A DNA stretch of 60,941 nt from Flavobacteriaceae bacterium (lineage in GTDB: Bacteria; Bacteroidota; Bacteroidia; Flavobacteriales; Flavobacteriaceae), in contig JABXIJ010000022.1 in assembly GCA_013373105.1 (NCBI GenBank), forward strand, positions 1 through 60,941, read 5' to 3'. A program made the translations under genes and the position numbers. Below, piece after piece: positions 49,083-57,147 of this stretch. The stretch's first letter is position 1, and each line of letters starts with the position of its first letter. The notes under the pieces were generated by a model, which did no database searches, was not told where the DNA came from, and worked only from the letters and a program-made list of their open reading frames with translations.

Positions 49083-49111
49083 AAAATCCCAAACAAAATG
49101 TTTGGGATTTT
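49083..49111. terminator. Bidirectional terminator after the yebC-like gene
   Basis: A perfect stem (AATCCCAAACA/TGTTTGGGATT plus two A-T pairs) with loop AAA, between convergent genes. A/T-rich flanks allow use in both directions. Confidence 0.85.
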
Positions 49112-49118
49112 ATTTTGA

Positions 49119-49916
49119 TTAAAACCTATTATCACCATCTAGCATATCACCTAAACCGCCAAGTACACTACCCTCTCCTCTACTTCCACCATTTCTTGGT
49201 GCCATAGCTAAAACTCTACCAGCCAATCTACTAAATGGTAAAGATTGTATATAAACAGTTCCTGGGCCACGTAATGTGGCAAAGAATAAACCTTCGCCTC
49301 CAAAAATGGTATTTTTAATTCCACCAACAAATTCAATATCGTAATCTACATCTTTGGTAAACCCTACTATACAACCTGTATCTACTTTTAACACTTCTCC
49401 AGGTAGTAAAACTTTTTTAGCCATTGTACCACCAGCATGAATAAAGCCTAACCCATCTCCTTCTAGTTTCTGCATAATAAAACCTTCGCCTCCAAAAAGA
49501 CCTCTTCCTAATTTTTTAGAAAATTCTATACCAATGCTTACACCTTTAGCAGCACATAAAAAGGCATCTTTTTGGCAAACAAATTTACCTCCAAATTCAG
49601 TTAGATCTATAGGGATTATTTTACCTGGATAAGGTGATGCAAATGATACTTGTTTTTTTCCATGGCCACTATTAGTAAAGACAGTCATAAATAAACTTTC
49701 GCCAGTTAAAATTCGTTTACCAGCAGAAAATATTTTTCCAAGAAGTCCTTTTTCTTGGTTAGAACCATCTCCAAATATGGTGTTCATTGTTATTTGGTCA
49801 TTCATCATCATAAAGGTTCCTGCTTCTGCAACAACACCTTCTTGAGGGTCTAATTCTATTTCTACATATTGCATTTCTTCACCAAAAATGCGGTAATCTA
49901 TTTCATGTGCATTCAT
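49119..49916 (-). CDS. AIM24/TIGR00266 family protein
   Basis: 265 residues, all beta, related to mitochondrial AIM24. Core segments: [65 protein letters not shown] and [18 protein letters not shown]. It ends in a glycine-rich tail ([17 protein letters not shown]). Function is not established. It is transcribed alone toward the yebC terminator. Confidence 0.9.
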   Translation of the reverse strand: MNAHEIDYRIFGEEMQYVEIELDPQEGVVAEAGTFMMMNDQITMNTIFGDGSNQEKGLLGKIFSAGKRILTGESLFMTVFTNSGHGKKQVSFASPYPGKIIPIDLTEFGGKFVCQKDAFLCAAKGVSIGIEFSKKLGRGLFGGEGFIMQKLEGDGLGFIHAGGTMAKKVLLPGEVLKVDTGCIVGFTKDVDYDIEFVGGIKNTIFGGEGLFFATLRGPGTVYIQSLPFSRLAGRVLAMAPRNGGSRGEGSVLGGLGDMLDGDNRF

Positions 49917-49980
49917 AAATGTAATTTTTAAGTATCTATAAAATTAGTGGTATAAAAAGAAGAAATGTTACAATTAGGCA

Positions 49981-50010
49981 TAAAAAAAGTCGTAGTTGAA
50001 CCACGACTTT
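49981..50010 (-). terminator. Minus-strand terminator 155 bp past the DUF4442 gene
   Basis: An 8-bp stem AAAGTCGT/ACGACTTT with a nine-base loop; on the minus strand it is followed by T7. It is too far from the DUF4442 stop for a usual terminator, so that gene has a long 3' UTR or a short unannotated transcript ends here. Confidence 0.75.
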
Positions 50011-50164
50011 GTTTCTTGAACTTTTTTATTGTAATAATAATCCCCCAACTATATTACTAAAAATTCAATAAAAACAAATATAATGCGCAAATGTTAAATA
50101 AAAAAATTTTTTTTAGGTTAAAAATACCTAATCAGATATTTATAAATATCAACAATTTAAGGCT

Positions 50165-50623
50165 TTAACAATTTTTAACTTTTAGACTCCATTCAAATTT
50201 AAAAGTTGTAACTATTACACCATCACTATTTACTCCATTAGACAATAGACTAATCTTTTGACCCTCATTAGTTTTAGCCGAAAGTGCAATAGCATTATTA
50301 ATGGTATCGCCAGCATTACAAGTAAACTCAATATTACCTGTTGCTTTTTTAAAAAAACTTCCTTCTTGACGAGTTACTAACATCGAAACTTTTTTATCTG
50401 TAGCTGCAATGGCTTGCATTACTAAAACACCTGTACTCATTTCTGCAGCCATACCTTGAGCTGCCCAAAACATACTTTTAAAAGGATTCTGATTCAACCA
50501 TTTGTGTTTAATCTTCACCTTACAATAACTATGTGTTAGTTCTTTAACTCGCATGCCAGACAACCAACCTAATGGCAATTTAAAGAACATAAAGGTGTTT
50601 ATTTTTCTTGGAGATAACTTCAT
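50165..50623 (-). CDS. DUF4442 hot-dog-fold protein
   Basis: 152 residues. The motif KSMFWAAQGMAAEMSTGVLVM (about 48-68) and the preceding CKVKIKHKWLNQNPF match DUF4442, a thioesterase-like hot-dog family. Probably an acyl-CoA thioesterase, with no evidence for substrate. It stands alone between long intergenic regions. Confidence 0.85.
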   Translation of the reverse strand: MKLSPRKINTFMFFKLPLGWLSGMRVKELTHSYCKVKIKHKWLNQNPFKSMFWAAQGMAAEMSTGVLVMQAIAATDKKVSMLVTRQEGSFFKKATGNIEFTCNAGDTINNAIALSAKTNEGQKISLLSNGVNSDGVIVTTFKFEWSLKVKNC

Positions 50624-50930
50624 TAAAAATATAAAATAATTAATGTTTAAAGTTAGTTATAATTAAATAATTACAACATCTCTAAACTTAAAATATTAAA
50701 GTAAACAACAGTTCTATTAAGTTTAGAGCAATCTTGTAAATACTCCAGAATACTAGGTTAAATAAAACTCACATTTATTAAATAAAAACGTCTACTAACA
50801 TTTAATTAAAGACTATTTATTTCTGCTTTACAAATGTTAATAATATGTTAAATAAAAGTACTATGTATTGCATAATACCTTTTATTAGATATATATTTGC
50901 ATAAGCAAGTATTATATCAATATAACAACC
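50624..50930. other. Intergenic region between DUF4442 and DUF4870 genes
   Basis: About 307 bp, highly AT-rich and without an open frame. It carries the envelope-module promoter at its right end and a small dyad GTATT-GCAT-AATAC (50865-50878) just upstream of that -7 element, which could be a PadR-type site. Confidence 0.4.
50892..50899 (+). promoter_or_regulatory. -7 element of the envelope module
   Basis: TATATTTG matches TAnnTTTG, 31 nt before the DUF4870 ATG. The dyad at 50865-50878 falls on its -33 region. Confidence 0.5.
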
Positions 50931-51371
50931 ATGAAACAAAATAGAGAATACACCAATGCTTTTTTAATACACATATCTGCTTTTGCTGGATTTTTCTTTC
51001 CTTTTGGTAATATAATTACGCCATTAATTGCATGGCAAACTTTAAAGGATAGAAGTTTGTTTTTAGATGAGCAAGGTAAAGAAGCTGTAAATTTTAATAT
51101 TAGTTACACCTTATATGTGTTTTTACTAAGCTTGTTATTTGTTCCTCTAGCAATAGGTTCTTTTTTTGGAAGGCATAATAATTTTATCAATTTCACAAAT
51201 TTCGATTTCCATTTAGACCTTGGCTTACCAAACTTGTTTGGTTTTATAGGATTAGGAACTGTAGCTGGTTTAATTTACATTATTGGTATTGCTTTAGTAA
51301 TAATTGCTTCTTTAAAAGCAAAAGAAGGCGAAAATTACAAGTATCCATTAACTATAAAATTTATAAAATAA
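50931..51371 (+). CDS. DUF4870 membrane protein
   Basis: 146 residues with about three transmembrane segments (about 15-35, 55-75, 100-128). DEQGKEAVNFNISYTLY (about 45-61) is the DUF4870 core. Function is unknown, but it regularly accompanies PadR and PspC genes in Bacteroidota, as here. First gene of the module, 10 bp before the PadR gene. Confidence 0.88.
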   Translation: MKQNREYTNAFLIHISAFAGFFFPFGNIITPLIAWQTLKDRSLFLDEQGKEAVNFNISYTLYVFLLSLLFVPLAIGSFFGRHNNFINFTNFDFHLDLGLPNLFGFIGLGTVAGLIYIIGIALVIIASLKAKEGENYKYPLTIKFIK

Positions 51372-51381
51372 ATCACAATAC

Positions 51382-51726
51382 ATGAAGATAGAAAACACAA
51401 AAGCTCAAATGCGTAAAGGTGTTTTAGAGCTATGCATCTTATCCATCTTAAAAAATGGAGATGCGTATACTTCTGAAATACTAGAAACGCTAAAAGAAGC
51501 TGAAATGATTGTGGTAGAAGGTACTATTTATCCGTTATTAACACGTTTAAAAAATGCAGGCTTATTAACCTACAGATGGGAAGAGTCAACTTCTGGACCA
51601 CCAAGAAAATATTACGTTTTAACAGAAAACGGAGGAATGTTTTTAAAAGAATTACACAAAACATGGAGCAATTTAGTAACTGCTGTAAACCAAGTAACAA
51701 GCAAAAAATCGACTACAAATGAATAA
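51382..51726 (+). CDS. PadR family transcriptional regulator
   Basis: 114 residues, the small PadR-s2 type with only the winged helix and one dimerisation helix: MRKGVLELCILSILKNGDAYTSEIL, EGTIYPLLTRLKNAGLLTYRWEES and PPRKYYVLTENG. It probably represses this operon. It overlaps the PspC gene by 8 bp, so regulator and membrane protein are made together. Confidence 0.94.
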   Translation: MKIENTKAQMRKGVLELCILSILKNGDAYTSEILETLKEAEMIVVEGTIYPLLTRLKNAGLLTYRWEESTSGPPRKYYVLTENGGMFLKELHKTWSNLVTAVNQVTSKKSTTNE

Positions 51727-53383
51727 GACTATAAACATAAATCTAGGCGGATTTTTCTTTCATATAGATGAAACTGCTTACCAAAAATTAAAACGATATT
51801 TAGAATCTATTTCTAAGTCGTTAAGCGATGATCCACAAGGGAAAAATGAAATCATTGCCGATATTGAAGCACGTATAAGCGAATTATTATCAGAAAAAAT
51901 TACGGATGCTAGACAAGTTGTTAATGAAGGTGATATAGATGATATCATTAAAATTATGGGACAACCAGAAGACTATGCAGAAACTGATGATGCCTATAGT
52001 GATGCTAGTTATTCGTATACTAGAAACAGTGCAGCAACTAAAAAATTATTTAGAGATGGTGAAGATAAGTTTTTAGGAGGTGTAGCTGCTGGTATTGCAC
52101 ATTATTTGAATGTAGATATTATTTGGATTCGTCTAGCTTTCCTAGCATCATTTGTATTGGGTGGTTTTGGTTTCTTACTGTATATTGTTTTATGGATTTT
52201 ACTCCCTGAAGCAAAAACCACTGCAGAGAAATTACAGATGCAAGGTGAGCCAGTAAACATAGATAATATAGAGCGCAAAATTCGTGAGGAATTTAACAAT
52301 GTATCTGAAAATGTTAAAACAGTTGCCAATAAAGCCTCAGAAAAAATAAAAGAAGGTGCAGAAAAAGTAAACGAAACTTTTTCGGGAAAGCCCAAAAAAA
52401 ATAATGGCGCAAGTAGTTTTTTTGATACCATAGGTAAAATTATACTTACCTTATTTAAAATCTTTGGTAAGTTTATAGGTATCATTATCATATTTGTATC
52501 TGCAGCTGTTATTTTATCTCTAATTATTGGAGGGTTTTCTGTAGGAAGTTTAGAATGGTTAAACGTAGATGGCGATATTTTAACTTATCCACCATTTTTT
52601 TACGAATCGGTTTTACCAGTTTGGTTACTTACTTTATTTGTATTCTTATTAGTTGGAATTCCTTTTTTAGTACTTTTTATACTAGGGTTAAGAATACTTT
52701 CGAGTAACGTACAAAAAATTAGCAAACCCATTTCGTTAACCTTATTAGGTATATGGTTGGTGTCTTTATTAGGTTTAATTTTTACAGGTTTAGAGTTTGG
52801 CTCTTCACATACAGTGTATGGTAAAACTACAGATAAAAAATCTTTAAATATAGTTGCTAATGACACCTTAAATTTAAAGATGATTAATAACGATGATCTT
52901 TACTACAGACACAATTTAAGAAGAACTACCAGAAAAGAAGAAGTAGAAGTAAATGGTAAACGCATGACTTATGGTAGCTATATAAAAGTTGATGTAGTAA
53001 AGAGTAATTCTAACAAAAATTACTTTGTTGTTCAGAAAGATTCTAGGGGTAGAAACAAACTTAACGCCAATAAAAATGCAGAACAAATTCAGTACAACTT
53101 TAAAGTAGAAAACAACACTGTTATTTTAGATGCTTATTACTTATCAGATTTTAAAAATATCTGGAAAGACGAAGAAATTAAAATTATATTTTACGTTGCA
53201 GAAGGTGTGTATGTATATTTCGATAATACTGTTAAAAACTACTTGTATAATGTAGACAACACAGAAGATATTTACGATAAAGATATGGCAAACCATTATT
53301 TTAAAATGACAGCTGTAACCTTAGATTGTACAGATTGTGATACTGACTTAGATGAAGATATAAAAGAAGAAATTGAAGAATAG
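51719..53383 (+). CDS. PspC domain multi-spanning membrane protein
   Basis: 554 residues. An N-terminal cytoplasmic region (1-105) contains an alpha-helical segment like those of HAAS-type proteins (SDDPQGKNEIIADIEARISELL). A PspC domain (about 108-166, GGVAAGIAHYLNVDIIWIRLAFLAS) with one helix pair is followed by an acidic linker, further helices (about 235-365) and a C-terminal extracytoplasmic region. PspC proteins sense envelope stress; here the PadR gene precedes it in place of the Psp regulators. Confidence 0.9.
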   Translation: MNKTININLGGFFFHIDETAYQKLKRYLESISKSLSDDPQGKNEIIADIEARISELLSEKITDARQVVNEGDIDDIIKIMGQPEDYAETDDAYSDASYSYTRNSAATKKLFRDGEDKFLGGVAAGIAHYLNVDIIWIRLAFLASFVLGGFGFLLYIVLWILLPEAKTTAEKLQMQGEPVNIDNIERKIREEFNNVSENVKTVANKASEKIKEGAEKVNETFSGKPKKNNGASSFFDTIGKIILTLFKIFGKFIGIIIIFVSAAVILSLIIGGFSVGSLEWLNVDGDILTYPPFFYESVLPVWLLTLFVFLLVGIPFLVLFILGLRILSSNVQKISKPISLTLLGIWLVSLLGLIFTGLEFGSSHTVYGKTTDKKSLNIVANDTLNLKMINNDDLYYRHNLRRTTRKEEVEVNGKRMTYGSYIKVDVVKSNSNKNYFVVQKDSRGRNKLNANKNAEQIQYNFKVENNTVILDAYYLSDFKNIWKDEEIKIIFYVAEGVYVYFDNTVKNYLYNVDNTEDIYDKDMANHYFKMTAVTLDCTDCDTDLDEDIKEEIEE

Positions 53384-53491
53384 CAATTTATTGAGTTACA
53401 ATTCAGTCATAAAAATTGACAATTCAGTAACCTAACTTTTAATATTTGTGTCTACACAAAGACATTTGTAATCAATAAAACCTAAAAACCC

Positions 53492-54217
53492 ATGAAAACA
53501 ACAACCCAAAAACTATTATCTATTTTATTTGTAGCAACACTATTAACATCGTGTAATGTTAACATGTTTAATAGAATTAATGGCAATGGCAACATTAAAA
53601 CAGCAGATAGAACTACAAAAGAAGCTTTTACTAAAATTAAAGTAAGTACAGGATTAGATTTATACCTAACCCAAGGTTCTAAACAAAAAATTATGGTAGA
53701 AGCAGACGAAAATCTTCATGATATTATTATCACTGAAGTTGTAGATGGTACTTTAAAAATTTATGCTGAGCAAAATATTTGGCAAGCCAAAGCTAGAAAA
53801 GTTTATGTAACCGTAAAAACTATAGAAAGCTTAGTTGCTACTAGTGGTGCAGATGTTTATGCTAATGATGTTATTCAAGCAGATGTATTTAAAATATCGG
53901 CAACTAGTGGCGCAGATATTAGAATAAATGTAGAAGCTAATACTGTAGAAACAAGCTCTACTAGTGGTTCTGATATAGCTATTAGTGGTACTACTAAAAA
54001 CCATACTTCTAAAGCAACTAGTGGTGCATCTATAGATGCCTACGATTTAAAAAGCGAAAATGTAAATGTAAATGTTACTAGTGGTGCAGATATTAATATT
54101 TATGCCTCAGAAAGTATTAGCGCAAAAGCTTCTAGTGGTGGCGATATCGATTTTAAAGGAAACCCAAAACAGGTAAATAAAAAATCGTCGTCTGGAGGTA
54201 GTATTTCTGCCAAATAA
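53492..54217 (+). CDS. GIN domain (DUF2807) lipoprotein
   Basis: 241 residues with lipoprotein signal (LLSILFVATLLTSCNVN). The body is a right-handed beta-helix with the repeat TSGADV, TSGADI, TSGSDI, TSGASI, TSGADI, SSGGDI, SSGGSI about every 17-20 residues, and 'ACTAGTGG' recurs in the DNA. Head-GIN/DUF2807 proteins are surface or periplasmic adhesin-like proteins of unknown role, typically next to PadR-PspC. A 108-bp gap separates it from the PspC gene. Confidence 0.9.
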   Translation: MKTTTQKLLSILFVATLLTSCNVNMFNRINGNGNIKTADRTTKEAFTKIKVSTGLDLYLTQGSKQKIMVEADENLHDIIITEVVDGTLKIYAEQNIWQAKARKVYVTVKTIESLVATSGADVYANDVIQADVFKISATSGADIRINVEANTVETSSTSGSDIAISGTTKNHTSKATSGASIDAYDLKSENVNVNVTSGADINIYASESISAKASSGGDIDFKGNPKQVNKKSSSGGSISAK

Positions 54218-54327
54218 AAACACAATCAATCAACCAAAAAACTAACCAATCAATCTATTGTAGGCCTTTTGTAAAACTATAAAAGGGAAAACAAAAGACT
54301 TACATCAACCCACCAAAATCAACTATT

Positions 54328-54429
54328 ATGAATACTTTTTTTAATCCTTTTAAAGAATCTATTGTAGTTCAAGCTATTGCTTATTTAAGCTTACTGCTAT
54401 ACAATTTTATAAAGCATTTATTTCTATAA
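54328..54429 (+). CDS. Putative 33-residue membrane peptide
   Basis: ATG 54328 to TAA 54427-54429: a hydrophobic peptide (MNTFFNPFKESIVVQAIAYL then SLLLYNFIKHLFL) with one likely transmembrane helix and a basic end. It follows the GIN gene and precedes the terminator at 54474, so it would be in the same transcript. No family recognised; coding status uncertain. Confidence 0.35.
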   Translation: MNTFFNPFKESIVVQAIAYLSLLLYNFIKHLFL

Positions 54430-54473
54430 AATATTAACAATACTAATACTTGGTTTTATTAGTTTACTTGGTA

Positions 54474-54507
54474 AAGCGTCGTTTGTAATGATCGGCGCTT
54501 ACTTTTT
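54474..54507 (+). terminator. Terminator of the envelope module
   Basis: An 8-bp stem AAGCGTCG/CGGCGCTT (one G-T pair) with an 11-base loop, followed by ACTTTTT. Confidence 0.65.
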
Positions 54508-54584
54508 GTAAACTATTAGCAAGCACTAACTGTTAATTGTTCTTTAAAAGAAGCTATCCTATTTAATACTATCAATCTTTTTGG

Positions 54585-54592
54585 TAAATTTG
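54585..54592 (+). promoter_or_regulatory. D-Ala-D-Ala dipeptidase gene -7 element
   Basis: TAAATTTG matches TAnnTTTG and ends 5 nt before the ATG at 54598, implying a leaderless or nearly leaderless mRNA. Confidence 0.5.
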
Positions 54593-54597
54593 AGCTT

Positions 54598-55266
54598 ATG
54601 AAATCAATCACTTTAATTGTTTTATTATTTGTTTCTTCTTTACTACACACACAAGAAATACCAGATAATTTTGTGTATATAGGAGACATCGATCCTACCA
54701 TAAAAGTTGAGCTTCGCTACTACTCTACTAACAATTTTATTGGTAAAAAAATTGAGGGTTATAACAACAACTGTTTGTTGGTTACTAAAAAAACAGCGTT
54801 AGCCTTAAAAGAAGTACAAAAAATACTAGCCTTAAAAGGATTGAGTTTAAAAATATTTGATGCTTACAGACCTCAACAGGCTGTAAATCATTTTGTAAAA
54901 TGGGCGAAAGATATTAACGATACAATAATGAAAGCCCAATATTACCCTAATGTACCTAAAAAAGAACTATTTAAAAGAGGGTATATTGCAGCAAAATCTG
55001 GCCATAGTAGAGGTAGCACAGTAGACTTGACTATTGTAGATTTAACCACCAAGAAAGAGTTAGATATGGGTAGCCCTTATGATTTTTTTGGTGAAGAGTC
55101 GCACCCATTTTATAAAAACATTAGCAAAGAACAGAAAGACAATAGAATGTATTTGCGAGAAATTATGTTGCTAAACGGTTTTGTGCCCTATGATAATGAA
55201 TGGTGGCATTTTACCTTAGCCAACGAACCTTTTCCAAAAACTTACTTCAATTTTCCTGTTGAATAA
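54598..55266 (+). CDS. D-alanyl-D-alanine dipeptidase (VanX/DdpX, M15D)
   Basis: 222 residues with a probable signal peptide (MKSITLIVLLFVSSLLHTQ). Zinc ligands are His136 (SGHSRGSTVD), Asp143 and His204 (EWWHF); Glu201 is the catalytic base. FDAYRPQQAVNHF carries the conserved active-site arginine. It hydrolyses D-Ala-D-Ala. In non-resistant bacteria it serves peptidoglycan recycling or nutrient use; no vanHA genes are present, so a vancomycin role is not suggested. Confidence 0.93.
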   Translation: MKSITLIVLLFVSSLLHTQEIPDNFVYIGDIDPTIKVELRYYSTNNFIGKKIEGYNNNCLLVTKKTALALKEVQKILALKGLSLKIFDAYRPQQAVNHFVKWAKDINDTIMKAQYYPNVPKKELFKRGYIAAKSGHSRGSTVDLTIVDLTTKKELDMGSPYDFFGEESHPFYKNISKEQKDNRMYLREIMLLNGFVPYDNEWWHFTLANEPFPKTYFNFPVE

Positions 55267-55308
55267 GTCTTTTAACAATTTGTAAAGGTCTTTGTTTAAA
55301 ATCGGCAT

Positions 55309-55316
55309 TATATTTG
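55309..55316 (+). promoter_or_regulatory. -7 element of a secreted-protein gene
   Basis: TATATTTG matches TAnnTTTG; a TTTG at 55291-55294 may be the -33 element. Confidence 0.5.
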
Positions 55317-55352
55317 TACACTATTTAGCAATTAACAACGAATAAATTATTT

Positions 55353-56024
55353 ATGTCTTTTAAAACAACTTATCTATTTATTTTTTTCGCCTTAAGTATT
55401 GTACAGATTTCTTTTAGTCAGTTAGACAAAACAAAAGGAAGCAAAGAAAAAGGGAAAATAAAAGCTATTGTTTTAAATAATGCTAAAGAAATAAAAAAGC
55501 CAAATTCAATTGAATTGGGTAATTTAAATGGTTTTCAAAAAGCTTTTGAAAAAGAGAAAGAAAAGCTAAAAAAACAACAGCAACAAAATAACGAGAATAA
55601 CAAAGGTATTTTAACTCAAGCTAAATTAAAGGAGCAGCGTTTTTTAAAATCGTTTAAAAAAATAAATGGGCAATATATTATTCCTAAAATAGATCAAGAT
55701 TTAGGGAGTGTAAGAACCAGTTCTAACAATGTACATATTATTTGTAGAGATTTTCAATACCCAGATGGTGATAGAGTTACCATTTATGTAAACGAAATTC
55801 CTGTGGTGTACAACATTACCTTAACTACAAGTTATCAATCTTTTAATATTCCTTTAGAAGTTGGGTTAAATAAAATTTCGTTTATGGCACTTAACCAAGG
55901 TACTTCTGGCCCTAATACAGCCGCTTTTAAAGTATATAATGATGCTGGCATGTTACTTTCTGCTAACGAATGGAATTTAGCTACTGGAGCTAAGGCAACG
56001 CTAGTAATAGCAAAAGACAAATAA
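55353..56024 (+). CDS. Secreted protein of unknown function
   Basis: 223 residues with signal peptide (about 1-22, ending QISFSQ). A lysine-rich, Gln/Asn-rich coiled segment (about 65-100, EKEKEKLKKQQQQNNENNKG) is followed by a beta-rich C-terminal domain (about 125-222, DGDRVTIYVNEIPVVYNITL, FNIPLEVGLNKISFMALNQG) with an Ig-like pattern. It has no recognised family. It lies between the dipeptidase and pdhA with its own promoter. Confidence 0.72.
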   Translation: MSFKTTYLFIFFALSIVQISFSQLDKTKGSKEKGKIKAIVLNNAKEIKKPNSIELGNLNGFQKAFEKEKEKLKKQQQQNNENNKGILTQAKLKEQRFLKSFKKINGQYIIPKIDQDLGSVRTSSNNVHIICRDFQYPDGDRVTIYVNEIPVVYNITLTTSYQSFNIPLEVGLNKISFMALNQGTSGPNTAAFKVYNDAGMLLSANEWNLATGAKATLVIAKDK

Positions 56025-56089
56025 ACAGTCTTCGAAAACGATTGCGCTAAATTTAATTTTTACTGTTTTTTTATTCTTTCTAAAACCTT

Positions 56090-56097
56090 TATTTTTG
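56090..56097 (+). promoter_or_regulatory. pdhA -7 element
   Basis: TATTTTTG matches TAnnTTTG and gives a leader of about 50 nt. Confidence 0.5.
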
Positions 56098-56154
56098 TAT
56101 TCAGTCTTTTTTAAACATTAAGATTTTACAGATAACAAACAACGAAAATTTAGA

Positions 56155-57144
56155 ATGAAAAAAATCACCAAAGAGACCTATTTAGCTTGGTACAAAGACA
56201 TGCTTTTTTGGCGTAAGTTCGAAGACAAATTAGCTTCTGTTTACATTCAGCAAAAAGTTAGAGGTTTTTTACACCTTTACAATGGGCAAGAAGCCATTTT
56301 AGCTGGCGCTATACATGCCATGGACTTATCTAAAGATAAAATGATAACTGCTTACAGAAACCATGTACAGCCTATTGGTATGGGAGAAGATCCTAAAAAA
56401 GTAATGGCAGAATTGTATGGTAAAGCTACAGGTACCTCTAAAGGTATGGGTGGTTCTATGCACATTTTCTCGAAAGAATTTGGTTTTTACGGAGGGCATG
56501 GAATTGTTGGAGGTCAAATTCCTTTAGGAGCTGGTATTGCTTTTGCAGATAAATACAAAGGCTCAGATGGTGTAACGTTATGTTGTTTTGGTGATGGTGC
56601 AGCTAGACAAGGATCGCTTCATGAAGCATTTAATTTAGCAATGTTATGGAAATTACCTGTAATTTTTATTTGTGAAAACAATGGCTATGCCATGGGTACT
56701 TCTGTAGAAAGAACAGCCAATCATCCAGATATTTGGAAACTAGGTTTAGGTTATGAAATGCCATGTGGGCCTGTAGATGCAATGAACCCAGTTAAAGTTG
56801 CAGAAGCTGTAGACGAAGCTATAGAACGTGCAAGACGTGGTGATGGCCCTACATTCTTAGAAATGAAAACCTACAGGTATAGAGGACACTCTATGTCTGA
56901 TGCACAGCACTACAGAACCAAAGAAGAAGTAGAAGAATATAAAAAGATAGATCCTATAACTCAAGTAAAAGACATTATCTTAGAAAAGGGTTATGGTACA
57001 GAAGAAGATATTACTGCATTAGATAAAGAAGTTAAAAAAATGGTTAAAGAGTGTGAAAAATTCGCAGAAGAATCTCCTTGGCCAGAACCACAACAACTTT
57101 ACGATGTTGTTTACGAACAAGAAGATTATCCATTTATAAGTTAA
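56155..57144 (+). CDS. pdhA: Pyruvate dehydrogenase E1 alpha subunit
   Basis: 329 residues. Thiamine diphosphate/Mg motif CCFGDGAARQGSLHEAFNLA ends in ICENNGYAMGTS (GDG...NN). The phosphorylation-loop-like segment YRYRGHSMSDAQHYR is also present. E1 alpha decarboxylates pyruvate and loads the lipoyl arm of E2. The beta subunit gene is not here, as is common in Flavobacteriia; E2 follows 3 bp later. Confidence 0.95.
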   Translation: MKKITKETYLAWYKDMLFWRKFEDKLASVYIQQKVRGFLHLYNGQEAILAGAIHAMDLSKDKMITAYRNHVQPIGMGEDPKKVMAELYGKATGTSKGMGGSMHIFSKEFGFYGGHGIVGGQIPLGAGIAFADKYKGSDGVTLCCFGDGAARQGSLHEAFNLAMLWKLPVIFICENNGYAMGTSVERTANHPDIWKLGLGYEMPCGPVDAMNPVKVAEAVDEAIERARRGDGPTFLEMKTYRYRGHSMSDAQHYRTKEEVEEYKKIDPITQVKDIILEKGYGTEEDITALDKEVKKMVKECEKFAEESPWPEPQQLYDVVYEQEDYPFIS

Positions 57145-57147
57145 CAT

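Noticed and set aside
54598..55266. Vancomycin resistance determinant (VanX)
   Set aside because: No vanH or vanA homologue and a Gram-negative context; a periplasmic dipeptidase role is more likely.
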